Positions 23,701 through 36,184 are shown, counted from the stretch's first letter. The stretch is DNA of 64,000 nt from Melastoma dodecandrum (GCA_029817715.1 JARUPY010000534.1:1366501-1430500), one strand, 5' to 3'. Notes: a model not told the origin generated them from the sequence alone. Numbers and translations are program-made.

Positions 23701-24649
23701 TATGGCCCATTGCCCCCGAATGCTCCTTCATGGTGTCAAGCCCCTTTTGATCCAGAAGGACTGTTAAGGTAATTCTTTGAATGATTTCCTTGCCATTGAT
23801 TTGAAATGGCATGCTACCGTTGAAACAGAACGATATGGTTTGCTTCATCCCGATGTGGCATGCAGTTCAGGGATGGCGATCATAACATGCTTGGTTGGTA
23901 TGCATTTTGGGCATGTCATTGTCCATTTTAAGGTGAGAAAATCATAATTTCTTGCCTTTATGTGGTCACTGTTGAGAAGTTAAGTCAAATAATGTTTCCC
24001 TTTATCACCCTTTCATGACCAGGATCATGGGGATCGGATATACCACTGGATGACATCGTCTTCTTGTCTTGTAGTGATTGGCTTTATCTTCGAGTTGTTT
24101 GGTAATTTCATCAATTTCTCCTTTTTGTTCGCAACCTTTTCTGGATCTACATGGTAGACGTAAGTCTAATGATTTACGCTTCCCATGCTTTGTCTGAAGC
24201 AGGGATGGAAGTGAATAAGGTGCTCTACACATGCAGCTACATGTGCATAACAGGCGGTGTTGCTGGAATTCTCTTCATTGGATTGTACCTAATGGTAGTA
24301 AAACTGAGAATTGTTTATCTAGGAATGTCATGGTCTTTCTATTTGGCACTTGTTCATACCTTAACCTCGTCTGGTGCTTCATGTAAGGTCGATTACAGCG
24401 GACACAGAGGCACGACCATTGTTCTAGAATTGATAGGGAAGCACGCTTTGCTGATCTTCATACTCGCTGCCACGAACGTAGTTCCTGTCATGCTTCAGGG
24501 ATTTTACTGGAAGCGCCCGGAAAATAACATTGTATGTCCCCTTCCGCGAGTTTCTTTGATGTGTCGTTTTCTTGTTCGGCCTTTAGATTACCAATCTCCG
24601 TCGACGCTTCTCGTGGCAGTTGGGCATCTTTGGAATCAGACGGTCATAG
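20782..24649 (+). CDS. Heparan-alpha-glucosaminide N-acetyltransferase-like membrane protein (HGSNAT/DUF5009 family)
   Basis: Thirteen exons fit in frame: 20782-21075, 22276-22413, 22511-22592, 22680-22756, 22844-22950, 23246-23348, 23469-23585, 23677-23768, 23866-23932, 24023-24101, 24203-24294, 24388-24531 and a short last exon about 24620-24649, giving about 473 residues. The hydrophilic N terminus leads into the family signature LASLDVFRGISVV and then HSPWNGLTLADFVMPFFLF. The His of HxxWNG (H115) corresponds to the region of the proposed acyl-carrying His in the human enzyme. Multiple membrane helices follow. Human HGSNAT acetylates lysosomal heparan sulfate, which plants lack, so the plant substrate is unknown. 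The last exon is uncertain; reading through the last donor would give a stop at 24702. The neighbourhood matches eRF1-1/HGSNAT-like/RBOHD in Arabidopsis. Confidence 0.83.
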
Positions 24650-24890
24650 AAGCTTGTATTTGGCTTCGTTTTCATAACTCGAAGCATTGGCTCAACATTT
24701 GAGTCCCTGGTGGTGGTTTTGGTTTTAAGAGACTACGGAGAAGACCAAATGATGATTAGAGGTATCCCAGTCATCGTGAATAGATCCGTTTATTGGATAT
24801 AGCCTTCTTCCATTGCATAAGATACTAGGATGCATTTGCTAATCTGTAGCAGTAGAATTTCCAGAGGAGTTTCATTAAGGCTGGCTGTTC

Positions 24891-25680
24891 TCATGTATTC
24901 TGGGAAAAACGGGAGTAAAATGGGCATATTCTTTGTAAGCGAACAAGTATCTTCCCTGTTCTTCTACTATGGTGAGCGCAACGAGGAATATGATGCGACC
25001 AAGGGTCCCTGTAGTAGGTATGGTTGAGATTTGCTCTCCTGATGTCCGGTGGCTTATAACAGTACTTTTTCATCCTCCTGCAAATATCCTCAAGCTTGGG
25101 GTTGGAATCGGGTGTCATCTCCTTTGTGATAGTGGTGAACAGCTTCACCGTCTCCTAGTCGTTGTCTACCCGATCATCTATCAGGGATATGTAAGAAGTA
25201 ACCTTGTCGTCGTTTGCGGACTTTCAAACACCATAAGATTGAGGAATCATCGAAACCAGAAATGGATGCTTGCTTCGTGAAGCTTGGTCACCAATGGCAT
25301 GTTCTGGCTGCTGAAGATGGTCTCCCCATTGGGTAGACTTTCTTCTTTGTTATCAGCGTGATTCTTCTGCAAACATCGAGAACCTGCGTGCAGTCACTCA
25401 TGTGTCTGGAACGTACACCATCTCCTCGGCTCTACAAGGGCAGCAGTCAGCCCCAGTTCAACGACATAACCCTTGCCCTTCTCCTTGCAACTCTCAATAC
25501 CGATTTGCTTCTTCGACACCAATATCGGCAGCTTATTCTCAATATTAAGCATATACCGCTTTGAGAAGGCATTGCTGTGATCTCATTTCTGCGTCATTCA
25601 TCAGCATCAGGCTACTGTTCACCTCTTCAACCCGACTTCGCAAGTTGGACTCCATGAGAGCCAGCAACAAGAAGAAATTA
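24891..25680 (-). pseudogene. Possible decayed coding region, family unknown
   Basis: On the minus strand, segments with ordinary protein composition alternate between frames and are cut by stop codons. One open piece covers 25148-24891 (TITKEMTPDSNPKLEDICRR). Another lies near 25655-25570 (NLRSRVEEVNSSLMLMNDAE). A third frame holds NKLPILVSKKQIGIESCKEK near 25530-25470. I cannot assign a family. It could be a gene or transposon remnant, or chance. Confidence 0.2.
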
Positions 25681-26440
25681 AATGGCAAAGGAAGACGAGT
25701 CGCAGGTTTTTTAGAAGGTTATTGTTACTTGTCTGTTAAGCCTAAACTCTGCTATTCGCCGTGAAGCAATGAATCAATCCAGGCCTAGTCACCATTTTCT
25801 CGCATGAACAAAGGTCAGCGTGTATGAGGCAAAATGGGCAAGGATCTTTCCATATATGACAGTTATTGTTTGACGAAATTAAAGCAGGTGTTGAGGTGGG
25901 GAAAACTTCTTCATAACCGATGGGAATGCTTCAAATTCGAACGACGAAAGCGGACATGCCCTAGACAACAATGTTAGTGAAGATCTTCATCGCGCAAGTG
26001 TACTCTCTTTAAGGAATTATTTGCCCCCACTATGAAGTTGCAGTCGGGAAAGTAGCACGAATATCCTTCCAGGAGTAATGAAGATCTTAGGATGGTGTTT
26101 ATGAAGAAGATGGTGTTTAGATATTTTTAAAGCAAGATTACATTTCTCCACAAATATTATGTCTTAAATAGATACGGAGACATTTGGATGAGACATGTCA
26201 TTTCACGAAATTCATGTCTAAACAAGAGAACATGTTTCTTCATGAAGTAACTCCTTAAAGACAAAGAGTCATAGTTGCTCGCCAGATGTGCAAACTTCAA
26301 AGATCAAGGATTGTGTTCCCTTAATGATTACCATCTCTAATTCTCAATAGTTATCTGTTTTCTATGAATATAGACAACAATTCAACTAACAGTTCATATT
26401 TACACAAATCATTTTATTGTCAACGCGTTTGTTAGTCAGT

Positions 26441-26562
26441 GTGGCCACGCTGACCACGTTGAAATCTTACGTGGCTGCTCTAATATTTATGTGAACAAAT
26501 GACGCATTGGTGTGGTCACTCTGAAATCTAGCGTGGCCGCACCAATGTTTATGTAAAATGGA
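26441..26562 (+). repeat. Short imperfect direct repeat
   Basis: A block of about 50 bases (GTGG-CACGCTGACCACG..GAAATCTTACGTGGCTGCTC..ATTTATGTGAA) is repeated after about 66 bases as GGTGTGGTCACTCTGAAATCTAGCGTGG..ACCAATGTTTATGTAAA. Tandem duplication of noncoding DNA is the simplest reading. Confidence 0.5.
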
Positions 26563-27099
26563 GGGGGCGCGGGGCTCGTGCTCCTCCATGGGTCGGAGGT
26601 GGTCCTGGCCATGATGGTAAGGGCCGAAGGAGACGCCCGGGGGGGACGGTGGGCCTTGTTGCTGAGGTCCGCGATGCATGATGGCCAGAGTTGGGGCTCG
26701 GGGGGTTGGATTGGATCAGTGAAGTTAGTCCATCTCCACGGAAGATGTCGTGAATATTTTTATCTGGCAAAAAACTAATACGAAGTTCAAAACGTGATTC
26801 ATAACATGTTCTCGTATGAACAAATATAATCGAAACACGTAGTCGGGAGAGTGCGTGATAATAGAAAACAAGTGAACAACGAAAAGTAATTTAAAAATAC
26901 AAAGAACAAAAAATGGCACTCAGTTGGGTAATCAGAGAGTAATTGTTCATGTCGAGAGTTAAGTACGTGATTCCATCGGCAATTCACTGAAGTATGTTTG
27001 AGAAGACATTAAATTTGCCCCCAAGGTATTATTAAAAGTCCGTCTCAAGTGTCTGTCATCTCGAAACTTCGCTTTCTTTCCTGATTACTTAATTTTTTC

Positions 27100-27960
27100 T
27101 TCTTCTTGTTTTTTTTTAAATAATTCTTTTGTGTTGATCCCACATTTGATGGTGCACAACCCCAACCCCCCGCCAAACGTCAATTCCTGCTTTTTGTTTT
27201 TTCTTTCTTTTATCGGAACACGACACTACCCAATTAATACCTTAAATATATATATTTACTTACTTGTAGAAATTCCTGATTTTTATTTTCTAACAAAATC
27301 TCCCTTATAAAGAAAATACTAATACAATTATTTCGAATTTTATTTTTTTTTTTTAAAAAGGAAAAGCTGTCAAAATCTCCATTTCAATAAAATAAACAAA
27401 GAAATAGAAGAAATCACAATCAGTGAATGAATAGTCGAGTCGCCTCCTCGCCAAGCCCAAAAGCCTTCCAACAAACGATTCTCCACCCTCCCTCCCCCAC
27501 ACCCACATCATCATCATCATCACCACACCATCACCTCCCACGAAATCACGACCCTTTTCGTTTATTTTCTATGTTTAATTTAATACGTAAAATTTAATAA
27601 TTTTCCTTTAAAAAAAACAAAGTATTAATTTTTTTAAATTAATTTTTTTATTATATAATTTTATCATCATCTTTTATTTTAATTTTAATTTTAATTAATT
27701 TTAAATTTTATCACAAAATCGATGCTTAAGACACAATTTTTACACTAAAAAGATAAAAAATTTTAAAAATAATAAATAATATTAAATTTTTTTATTTGTT
27801 ATTTATTTTAAAATTTCGATGATTATTAATATAATAAAAATATATAAAATTAATAAATATCGAATGATTGCTTTATTAAAAAATTATTACTATAAATAAA
27901 ATAAATTATGATAAGAATGAACGAAAAGTTAAAACTCCGGTGTCATAAAACTCCACGATG
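27100..27960. other. Extremely AT-rich block
   Basis: Runs of A/T dominate, especially 27541-27910, made mostly of TTTTAATTTT, AAATTAAT and TATATAA motifs. No ORF is supported. Such DNA can behave as a matrix-attachment region, but nothing here proves that. Confidence 0.4.
27509..27530 (+). repeat. ATC microsatellite
   Basis: Six to seven CAT/ATC units followed by imperfect units (CACCACACCATC). Simple sequence repeat in AT-rich spacer. Confidence 0.7.
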
Positions 27961-28419
27961 GTTTAGTGATTTTTTAAGGGGCGACAAATTAAAAAAAAAA
28001 AAGGAAAACAATTGCTGATGTGACCGGGGGGGGCGGGGGATTTGCCTATGTGATGTTACCCGGTCTCCCCGAATATAAACGATACACCTTTTAGAATCTC
28101 TTTTGTCGCTTTCTCTCGGAAGTGAGTCAAACTCCAACCTCCTCCCCCCGGAAAGGAAATGGTAAATAGTAATTGAAATGACGGAGTCGGCCACGTCACT
28201 ACCGTCTGAATTTTGGGGGTTCCCCCTCGATTTCATCCCTTTCGCCGCCTCTTCGTTGTTTATCAATCCCAACTGGGGCCGATTCGCGCGTGTCGGGTCG
28301 CGTCATCCGCGTCCCTTCTCTCTTATTGGTGTTTCTTCGTCCTCCCCCTGACAAAGATTTGATCTTTTTCTACCTCTTTTTTTCTTTTTAATACAAAACC
28401 CTTGTTTTATGCTGATTGC

Positions 28420-29286
28420 TGAGGTTCGTGAATCCCATTCAGGAGAATGGCGGGGATGATTCTTCGACCACCTCAAGGGATGCATTTGCCGTGAAAAACG
28501 ATGAATCCAGCTGTGCGTGCGTTTGTTTTTTTTCCTAGTCTCTCTTTAAAAAAAAAATTCGAGGAAAGAGATGGAGTTCCTGGTGTTCGTTTTGATTTCT
28601 GTGGAACTGATTTTTTGTGTTGGAATTTTTGGGGCGTAGAATAATTCGCAGGATTTCCGAGGGACTCTTATCAATTGGCAATCCTGGGCTCACTTGCTGA
28701 GAGCTAAACCTTTCTCACAACAGGTGGGTCTTTGCTTCCCTTTCTGTGTCATGAAAATGGAAGAATGCCTGGGAAGAATGGTCACTTTTTTTGCCTAATC
28801 TTTGATTTGGGAAGACGGGTAGGATTGGTTGGTTGGTAACCATGTGGATGGATGGATGGATGAATCTTTTTATGTTCCCAGTGTATGTTGCTGGGAACTG
28901 TCCCCCGAGATCCTCTGCCGTTGCTGTCGTTTCGTTTCCTTTGTTTGGATGGTCGAGAGGATTCGAGTCATATGGGAGGATTTTCTTTTAGTTCGCCAAC
29001 TCCTACCTCATTTTATAACACGGCGAGTTGATGCTCCAATTGCACGAAAAGTTGCGATTTAGAGAGGCTTTTCTGCGTTGCTTAGAGAGGTCTTCTGAGA
29101 TTGATCTCGTGTTTGCTGTTTCGTATCTCGCAGGCTCGCCTTTTATCTCTGTCAAAGTGCTTGAAATTGTGCCATTAGTCAAATGAGATATTTTTGTGGG
29201 TGTACAAGGGCATTGTATCCGAGTATAGCCGCATTGTTCTAAGGGTTTTCTGGGATACGCTGGGGTACTTGAGCGTTAAATATACG
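28420..29286 (+). other. Probable 5' UTR region of the PP2C gene, with upstream ORF
   Basis: Sequence between the AT-rich block and the PP2C start. Donor-like and acceptor-like sites occur (for example CAACAG near 28718-28724), so spliced leader exons are likely. A 19-codon upstream ORF starts at ATG 29183 and ends at 29242, 44 bases before the main ATG. An ATGG microsatellite is at about 28842-28862. Confidence 0.4.
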
Positions 29287-30815
29287 ATGCCTGCGAGAGA
29301 ATTGAATGTCAGCTTCGGCTATCAGTGCAACACTAGTTGCTGCACTGGCCTGGGAGATACGGCTGACGACAATGAATCTACTGAAAGGCATAGTATGAGG
29401 CACAGCTCTTCCTTCTCCTGCCTATCCGGTGCGGCTCTTAGTGCTAATGCCACTCTGGCCAACACGAGTATCTGCAGTGGAATCATAGGTGAAGAAATCT
29501 TACCCAGTATCGATTCCCCGAAATCGTTCAAGAGAATGTCTTCTTCTCCGTCCTTGTCAAAAATGGACCAGAGTGATCTTTCTACTGGTGATGGTCCACC
29601 CCTTTGGAAATGTCAGAGCGCGCCCAGTGGCTCTGACTCCTCATCTTTTCTTCATGCCATGGACGTCCAAACTGCAGGCGGTGCAGCGGGTGAGGATCGA
29701 GTCCAAGCCGTTTGTTTGGAGGACAACGAATGGCTGTTTTGTGGTGTATACGACGGGTTTAATGGGCGCGATGCCGCTGATTATTTGGCAGGGACGCTGT
29801 ACGAGAGAATAGCTCTCTCCTTGCAAAACTTGGAAAGGCGTGAAAAGGAGCTGCGGGAGCACTTCGAGGCTGACGCTGACATGTTTTCTCGTGGGGTAAT
29901 GGATTGTCTCATTGATGCCCTTGCTCAAGCAGAATATTGTTTCCTGAGGATGGTTCGTGAGGAAATGGAAGATCGGCCGGAACTGGTTTCCGTGGGGTCA
30001 TGTGTGTTGGTAGCGCTTCTTCATGTGAGTCATATCTACGTACTGAATCTAGGCGACAGCAGAGCCATACTGGCGACTGAGGACACAGTCGGGAGTGGAG
30101 AAGTGAGGACCATTCAACTCACGGAAATCCATACCTTGATAATGAGTCGGAATGCAAGAAGGTAGTGGAGGACCACCCGGATGATCCTTCCGCCGTTAGA
30201 AACGGAAGAGTCAAGGGCAAGCTCAAGGTCACCAGGGCATTCGGCGTCGGTTACCTAAAAGAGGTAGCATTTCGATCTGACATATTCCCTTCGTGAGTCG
30301 TGTTTCCTGTACATCATGTATGATTCTTCCTGCAGAGCGAAATGAATGATATGTTGATGGGGATTCTCAGAATCCAGAACTTGTGTAGCCCACCATATGT
30401 TTACTCCTCACCCTTCTCGATGAGCCATCGAGTGTCAGAGAATGATCGGTTCATCGTTTTGGGGAGTGATGGATTGTTCGACTTCTTCACCAACGATGAA
30501 GCGGTGCAGTTAGTCCACGGTTTCATTCAGACTCACCCGGTTGGTGATCCTGCCAAACATCTCGTTGAACAGCTCGTTCAGAGGGCTGCTCGCACCGCTG
30601 GTAGCATCAACATCGCCCATATCTTCCTTTCCTTTCTCGTTAACATTAGAACTTATCCTTTCGGAATTCGTGAAAATGCAACTGCAGGCTTGAGTGTGGA
30701 GGAATTGTTGAGCATCCCAGCAGGACGAAGGAGGAAGTACCACGATGACGTTACTGTGATCGTGATCATCCTTGGTAGTAGGCAGCAGACGAGTACCGCA
30801 TCGACTGCTCTCTAG
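29287..30815 (+). CDS. Protein phosphatase 2C, PP2C40/POL-like type, with apparent frameshift
   Basis: Three exons are recognisable: 29287-30263, 30336-30600 and 30688-30815. The Ser-rich N-terminal region precedes a PP2C catalytic domain with [30 protein letters not shown] (in pieces), [32 protein letters not shown] and [13 protein letters not shown]. These are the metal-binding Asp motifs of Mn/Mg-dependent Ser/Thr phosphatases, and overall it resembles Arabidopsis PP2C40. At about 30130-30140 the frame breaks: the upstream frame ends at 30165 while homologous sequence ([16 protein letters not shown]) continues in another frame, consistent with loss of one base near CCTTGATAAT. As read, the product is truncated after LGDSRAI and lacks the third and fourth metal-site motifs, so it is inactive, or the base is an assembly error. 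A full product would be about 456 residues. Confidence 0.8.
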
Positions 30816-31185
30816 AAGCGCATGTGTTACATATTTTCGGCCTCTGAGAGATTTTTAGCTATGGATGAAATTTAAATTTTTGCAGACTTTGCTATGTGAA
30901 GAAGAATTACTGGAAAGGAAGACTGAATGTTTTATGTAAAATAAATAGAAAGCAAATAAGAATTTGTTATTCCGACCACAATCTCAGGGACAGCAATTAC
31001 AATACGAGGAGATTCATCATCTCATACGGTATGAGCATGAACCACACATTCATATCTCGGCGGTAGTAGTAATAATCTGTAGATGAATCGCGGTGGTTGT
31101 GGTAGTCACTCGCAAGCAATAATCCACTGTGTAAAAGTATGGTGTCCAGGCGGCAGCCAAAGTTCAGGTAGCACACTGCCGTATT
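30816..31185. other. Convergent spacer, 3' UTRs of PP2C and XTH genes
   Basis: Lies between the PP2C stop (+) and the XTH stop (-). No other feature was seen. Confidence 0.5.
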
Positions 31186-32590
31186 TCAGATGTCCCTGTC
31201 TCTGCGGCACTCAGGAGGGATCACGCCATACCTCGACCGATCGGTGCAGTAGTTATAGATAGTGTACTTCTGCCTCACCCAGTTGAGGCGTCGGTACTGC
31301 ATAGCGTCAAGGTCCTGGAACTCCCGCTGGTCCCACCACCTCTGCCCTTGTGTGGCGCAGAACTTGGCCTCCACGGAGGCCTCGCAGCCGTCGATGTGGA
31401 ACCCCTTGTAGGAGGCGATGAAGGGGGCCTTGGACCAGTCTGTCTTCTCGAGCCCTCCCCTCGTGGCCCAGTCGTCAGCATTCCAGAGGCTCGAGTAGAG
31501 TTTCATGGGCTGGCTGAAAGGGAACCGGACCCCGAGGTCCTTGCAGTTCTTGAACACCCTGATGGGCACGTCGTCGACAAAGAAGCTGGGACCAAGAACC
31601 AAACATCAAACATCGTATCACCAATCAACCCACGTTCCAGATGTTCTAATGTGGGTGGACTCCGAGGAAGTGTGGATTTGTCAAAAGAGTTCGCCCAACA
31701 ACCACACTCCCAGGTTCAAACTGAGGATGTTCGTTTGTCGAAATCTTACTGGCTTGGATTTCTACACAAACCATGCGAGTTGGATCTGCCGACAACTATT
31801 CTTGTTCTTACATTCATTTGTCGGGTCATGTTGAAAAGGAGTAATGTAATTTCTAAAGGTGTAGATAGAAACTTACACAATCTGGTAGAGATTCCAGAGG
31901 ATGGAGTAGGAGTGGAAAGCCTGGGTTGGATCGAACCAGAGGTAGATCCGCTGTTCCCTGTCGCCTTTCCCTCCGGTGAACACGTTCGTCTGGAGTATGT
32001 ACGGCTGTCCGCTCCTGTTCCCCAAGAACTCAAAGTCGATCTCGTCGTGCTCCGAGTTTTGCGACGACAGCTGCATCGAGAAACCAGGCTATCAGACCTA
32101 GCCCCGGCTGGGAAGGTCACGTGAGTAAGAATATGGAATGAACGTTACGTAGAAAGCGGTGACTGTTCCGGCGGAGTCGCCTGGGACGAGCTTGATGTCC
32201 ATGCTGAAGTGCCCGAACAGGTACGATCCCTTGGACTGGAACCCGGTTCCTATAATTCTCCAACAAAGCACACAACACGAAAACGTGATTGACCGATATA
32301 AAGGGTGAATATACTCGCGAAGACGGCAATTTTCTGCATTTTCAGGGGCTCTAACCGGTGTACTTGTCGAGGTAGAGCTGGATTTCGGAGCCGCCGTTGT
32401 AGTACTTTATGTGGTCGAAGGCCCAAGTAGGGACATAGTTACGGCCGAAGGGAACGGCGACGGGCCTCCTGGGAGGAGCTCCCACGACCCCGGAGACGGA
32501 AACAACCACGACAACAACGCCAACGACGAGAAGCAGCATTGCCAAGGAATTACTATTACGACAACCCATCTCTTGGTTTTTCCCCTGCAT
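31186..32590 (-). CDS. Xyloglucan endotransglucosylase/hydrolase (XTH)
   Basis: Four minus-strand exons: 32590-32356, 32249-32149, 32070-31877 and 31585-31186, about 309 residues. An N-terminal hydrophobic stretch ([19 protein letters not shown]) serves as signal peptide. The GH16 catalytic motif [11 protein letters not shown] is at 120-130 with both acidic catalytic residues intact. It is followed directly by the conserved N-glycosylation site NRS. The XET C-terminal domain has the expected cysteines (DGCEAS, KFCATQ, NYCTD, PPECRRD). The enzyme cuts and rejoins xyloglucan chains in the cell wall during growth. XTH6/XTH7-type sequences are the closest I recall, but the exact subgroup is not settled. 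An intronic or UTR role for 31586-31876 is noncoding. Confidence 0.93.
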
Positions 32591-32861
32591 TATTCATTCC
32601 CACATCCCATGGGATAATTGTTAGAACAAAACCAAAACAACAAACAACGAACTGGACGAGTAAAGCGCATGCATGCATTACCAAAGCACAAAGACAGAAA
32701 CAGAGGATATAAGAAAACAAGTGGAGTTCGTGCCTTGGGTGATGAGTTCTTGGGTGTTGGGGGTTTAAAAAGGGAATTGGGATGGAGTAAGATATGTTTT
32801 TGATTTAATGACGATAGTAAAAATGTAAATTATTGACAGGTTACACACAGACCGACATGCA

Positions 32862-32869
32862 GACAGACG

Positions 32870-32900
<31 letters not shown>
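32862..32900 (+). repeat. GACA/GACG microsatellite
   Basis: CAGACGGACGGACAGACAGA continues as six or more perfect ACAG units. Simple repeat upstream of the XTH gene. Confidence 0.8.
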
Positions 32901-34665
32901 GCGGAGGGCAGGGCAAGAAGAGAGGAATAAATCATTAAAGTAGAAGGAGATGATGAACAGAAGGAGAATGGGGAATTGGGAAGAACAGCTATAGCTATTA
33001 CATATCTACTACTATCTTATCTAATACTCATTGACAGAGTTGTTCAAGGCAAGGGGGAATAATGAATTATTTTGATAAAATAAGCACAAACCCATTTTAC
33101 TTCTTATAAAAAGAGAGAAGAGAACAAAAGTAAATTGTCATTTCCTAAAATGTTTTACATTGGGAGCCGAGCCGTGCCATTCTCTCCCTACATAATATAA
33201 ATGTGTGTGTGTCATAAAATTTTGCCGTCATCCTTGTGCCACGCGAGTCTTTTGTTTTGTTTTGTTTATTTTTTTCTAGGCAATTTGACAAGAAAATCTA
33301 GGAATGTATTGATTGATAGGGTTTTTAATACAAGGTTAGATTTTGTTTTATACTAGGAACAAAAAAGATATATATGAATTATAGATTAGCTTAGGAGGTT
33401 AACGAAGTAACTATCAATTTTATAGGAAAAAAAATGAGAGGAATAATCAGACTATGTTCGAAAATAACTTTTTTTTTTAGACGACAAGATCATTGTTTAC
33501 TCTTCTACCGATTGAAAAGGGAATGTGCATCGTAATCAATCACACTTACAAAATCATGGAATCCAACCCTTTCTCCTTTTACCTTTTTCTTTGAAGGCGC
33601 CGACGACTTGGGGGGGAACCAATAATGCAACCTTTTCGGGGATATGAGGAGGCTTACAGACTTCTTTCTTGTAATATATTTTTTTTTTAAAGTAAGGAAA
33701 ATGTCTCTTTTAATTTTTTTTCATAAAGTTTTTACCAACATAATTGCTGTTAAAGTTTCTGTCCTGAAAACAAATGAAATTAAATTTTGCTCTGTGATTT
33801 TTTTTTCTTTGTTAAAAGACCGACAATCAAATATTTTTCATAAGAATTTTTTTTTTACCAAAAGACATAATTATTTTAAATGACGAATAATTGTTTACAT
33901 GATTCTGCATTTTTTATACAATGTTTTTTTTTTGTCTCAGAATTCCCAATAAAATTTTATAAAGAATTGTTTTATAAATGAAGAAATACCAAACAGGGCA
34001 GTGGCCACTAATTAAAAGGCTTACCAAAAAGTGGAGATGGAGATGCAGATCTCTTTGCTGTCTTATCCCTTTCTTACCAAAACTGTTGCTGGAAGGGAAA
34101 GAAAGAAGAAAGAAATTCAGAGTCACTGGCGGGTTTTTGGAGGATATGAATATGATTTCTCCAGAATTTATTTAATTCTGTTCCCAATTCCCCTTTCCTC
34201 TCTCCCATCAATTATTTCAATTTTTTATCTTTCTTTCTTCGGCCAAATCGCAAGGGCCCAGCGCATCCTTTTGATCCCGACTCTCTGAATGCCACTTTTT
34301 TTTTTTTTTAATTATCATTCGGCAATTTTTAATATTTCGGATTAGTGAAGGACGAGGGAGGTGATGTAAATTATTCACTTAGCTCAAAATATTATTCAGA
34401 AGATCAAAGGGAGTCGGACCCCCTAAGCATGTGCGCATTGGTAAGGAAGGAGGACGGGAGGTCAACCTAAGCACATGCCCCTTGAAACCCTACAGCCTGC
34501 ATGACCATGCCTCCCTCTTCCTCCTCCTCACGTTCATAACCTACATAATTATCATATCTATCATGGCCTAATTATCTTATAAATCCATCCAACCGTGTCT
34601 TTTAAGATCGTTTTGGGTTCAAAATTCACTCCGAATTTTAAAATAAATAATATTTTGTCTCGTAT

Positions 34666-34739
34666 GATTCGTGTGAATACGTGACATGACAACGTTTGTG
34701 ACTCATTTGTGAATCGTGTGAGTACTTGACATGACAACG
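34666..34739 (+). repeat. Two 29-bp direct repeats, 45-bp period
   Basis: GATTCGTGTGAATACGTGAC plus ATGACAACG at 34666-34694 recurs at 34711-34739 with about three changes. It may be a remnant of a retroelement LTR or a local duplication. Confidence 0.6.
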
Positions 34740-35185
34740 AGATGTTCCCAATTATGTCCAATTTCGATCCCATCCTAGTGCACCCCCCCAACTGGACTGG
34801 ACTGCAGGACGACCCTCCAGCGGCACTTTCGTTACAACTACTCGCAATTATGGTCACTCGAGAATCCATTGGATGGAGACGCTTTTCTGGACGTTCCTCG
34901 CAAGGCCGAGGTTACTCTCGAGATAATGTGCCGAAATGCTGCCTAACCCCGCGTGTTTCGTTAATTCGAAAAGTTCTTCCCGAATCACTTTCGATGTCTG
35001 CCAAACGTTAATGGTTGTCATACCACTTTCCATGTTATGATAAAACAGAACTCATCAAATGTTTGGGATTGCACGTTGTCGGGGCAAAACCCTAAATATA
35101 ATATTTACAAACCAACTACCATATAATACAATTAATTAAATGAATAAACTTATGTTACTATTTCCTTGCCTTTTATGTTTCATGA

Positions 35186-35190
35186 TAAGG
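35186..35190 (+). other. Target site duplication, left copy
   Basis: TAAGG immediately before the left LTR, identical to the five bases just after the right LTR (47623-47627). A five-base duplication is standard for plant LTR retrotransposon insertion. Confidence 0.93.
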
Positions 35191-36184
35191 TGTAATACCT
35201 CAAATCTTTCTCGGGACATAACTAACCCGATTGAGCTCAACAAAGGCAGCCAACATTTCATCTCAGGAAATGCCTTCTTTAATTCTCGACTGTAAAGAAT
35301 CCGGCCTAGTACAAACTTATAATTGCATTTTCTTACAAAGCCACAATCAAACAGTACAATAACGGTCAACCTCAGTGGAACAACTACCGCTATAATCAGA
35401 AACCTCTCTGTTACATCACCCTAAGATACAGCCGCAACGACATTAACAAGAAGAAGCTGCAGCCATGGCACCCCAACATGATGGTTCGAAGTTGCCTGCC
35501 ACCGAGTCCCCGCCATCTCCTGCTTTTGCAATGTCTTTCACCAACATAATGGCTTCTGATACGGCTGCAGCTGCTATCGTGCAAAATGCCCAGCAGAAGA
35601 GGAATGCCCAAGTTCCTCACGACGACAACGGCAATTTGCTACAGCTGCAACTGCTGCTCGAAGTGATACTCTAACAGCCAGCAATAGAAGTGTCTACTGT
35701 AATCACCTTGGTGCTTCTGTCACCACTACAGCTGAGACAGCCCACAAAGTTTGCCAAAGCCAAATTCAAAAGCCAACCCACAAAATCCAAGACAACTCTT
35801 AGCCTAAATCCAAGCTCGAGGGCCTAATGCCATCAACAAGCCCACAACACAACAAAACCAAGCCCAAAGCAAAACAAGAATCGAAGCTCACCTTTGCTCC
35901 CGACAAGATCCTGCCAAACAGGATTCCAGTACATCCGTGCTCCCCTCTGACAATCGCAGGCTGCCACCTCCCACGCATCCTCAGCGTCCATCCTCAGGAA
36001 AATCACCTGGTCGATGTCCTGGCGCGATCTTGTCTCCTAACGGTCTGGTTTCCCAACCAGAGACTAACCATAAGCCAAATGGGTGGAAACCAGATTCTGG
36101 GGAAGAAAGAAGGAAACAGAGGAGGAGGAGGGGAACGAACGAGATGGGAGAAGAAGAAACCAAACGGAACGGGGAGGACGAGAA

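Larger units (their letters stand above)
24703..28420. other. Gene-poor, AT-rich spacer with decayed coding-like sequence
   Basis: No intact gene is recognised over about 3.7 kb. Minus-strand frames between about 24.9 and 25.7 kb look protein-like but are broken by stops and shifts. A short imperfect direct repeat occurs at 26441-26560. Sequence from about 27.1 to 27.95 kb is extremely AT-rich. An ATC microsatellite lies near 27.51 kb. Confidence 0.45.
32591..35185. other. Spacer between XTH gene and the LTR retrotransposon
   Basis: About 2.6 kb with no supported gene. It contains the XTH promoter and 5' UTR, a GACA microsatellite, many homopolymer A/T tracts, and a short 45-bp-period repeat at 34666-34739. 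Confidence 0.5.
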
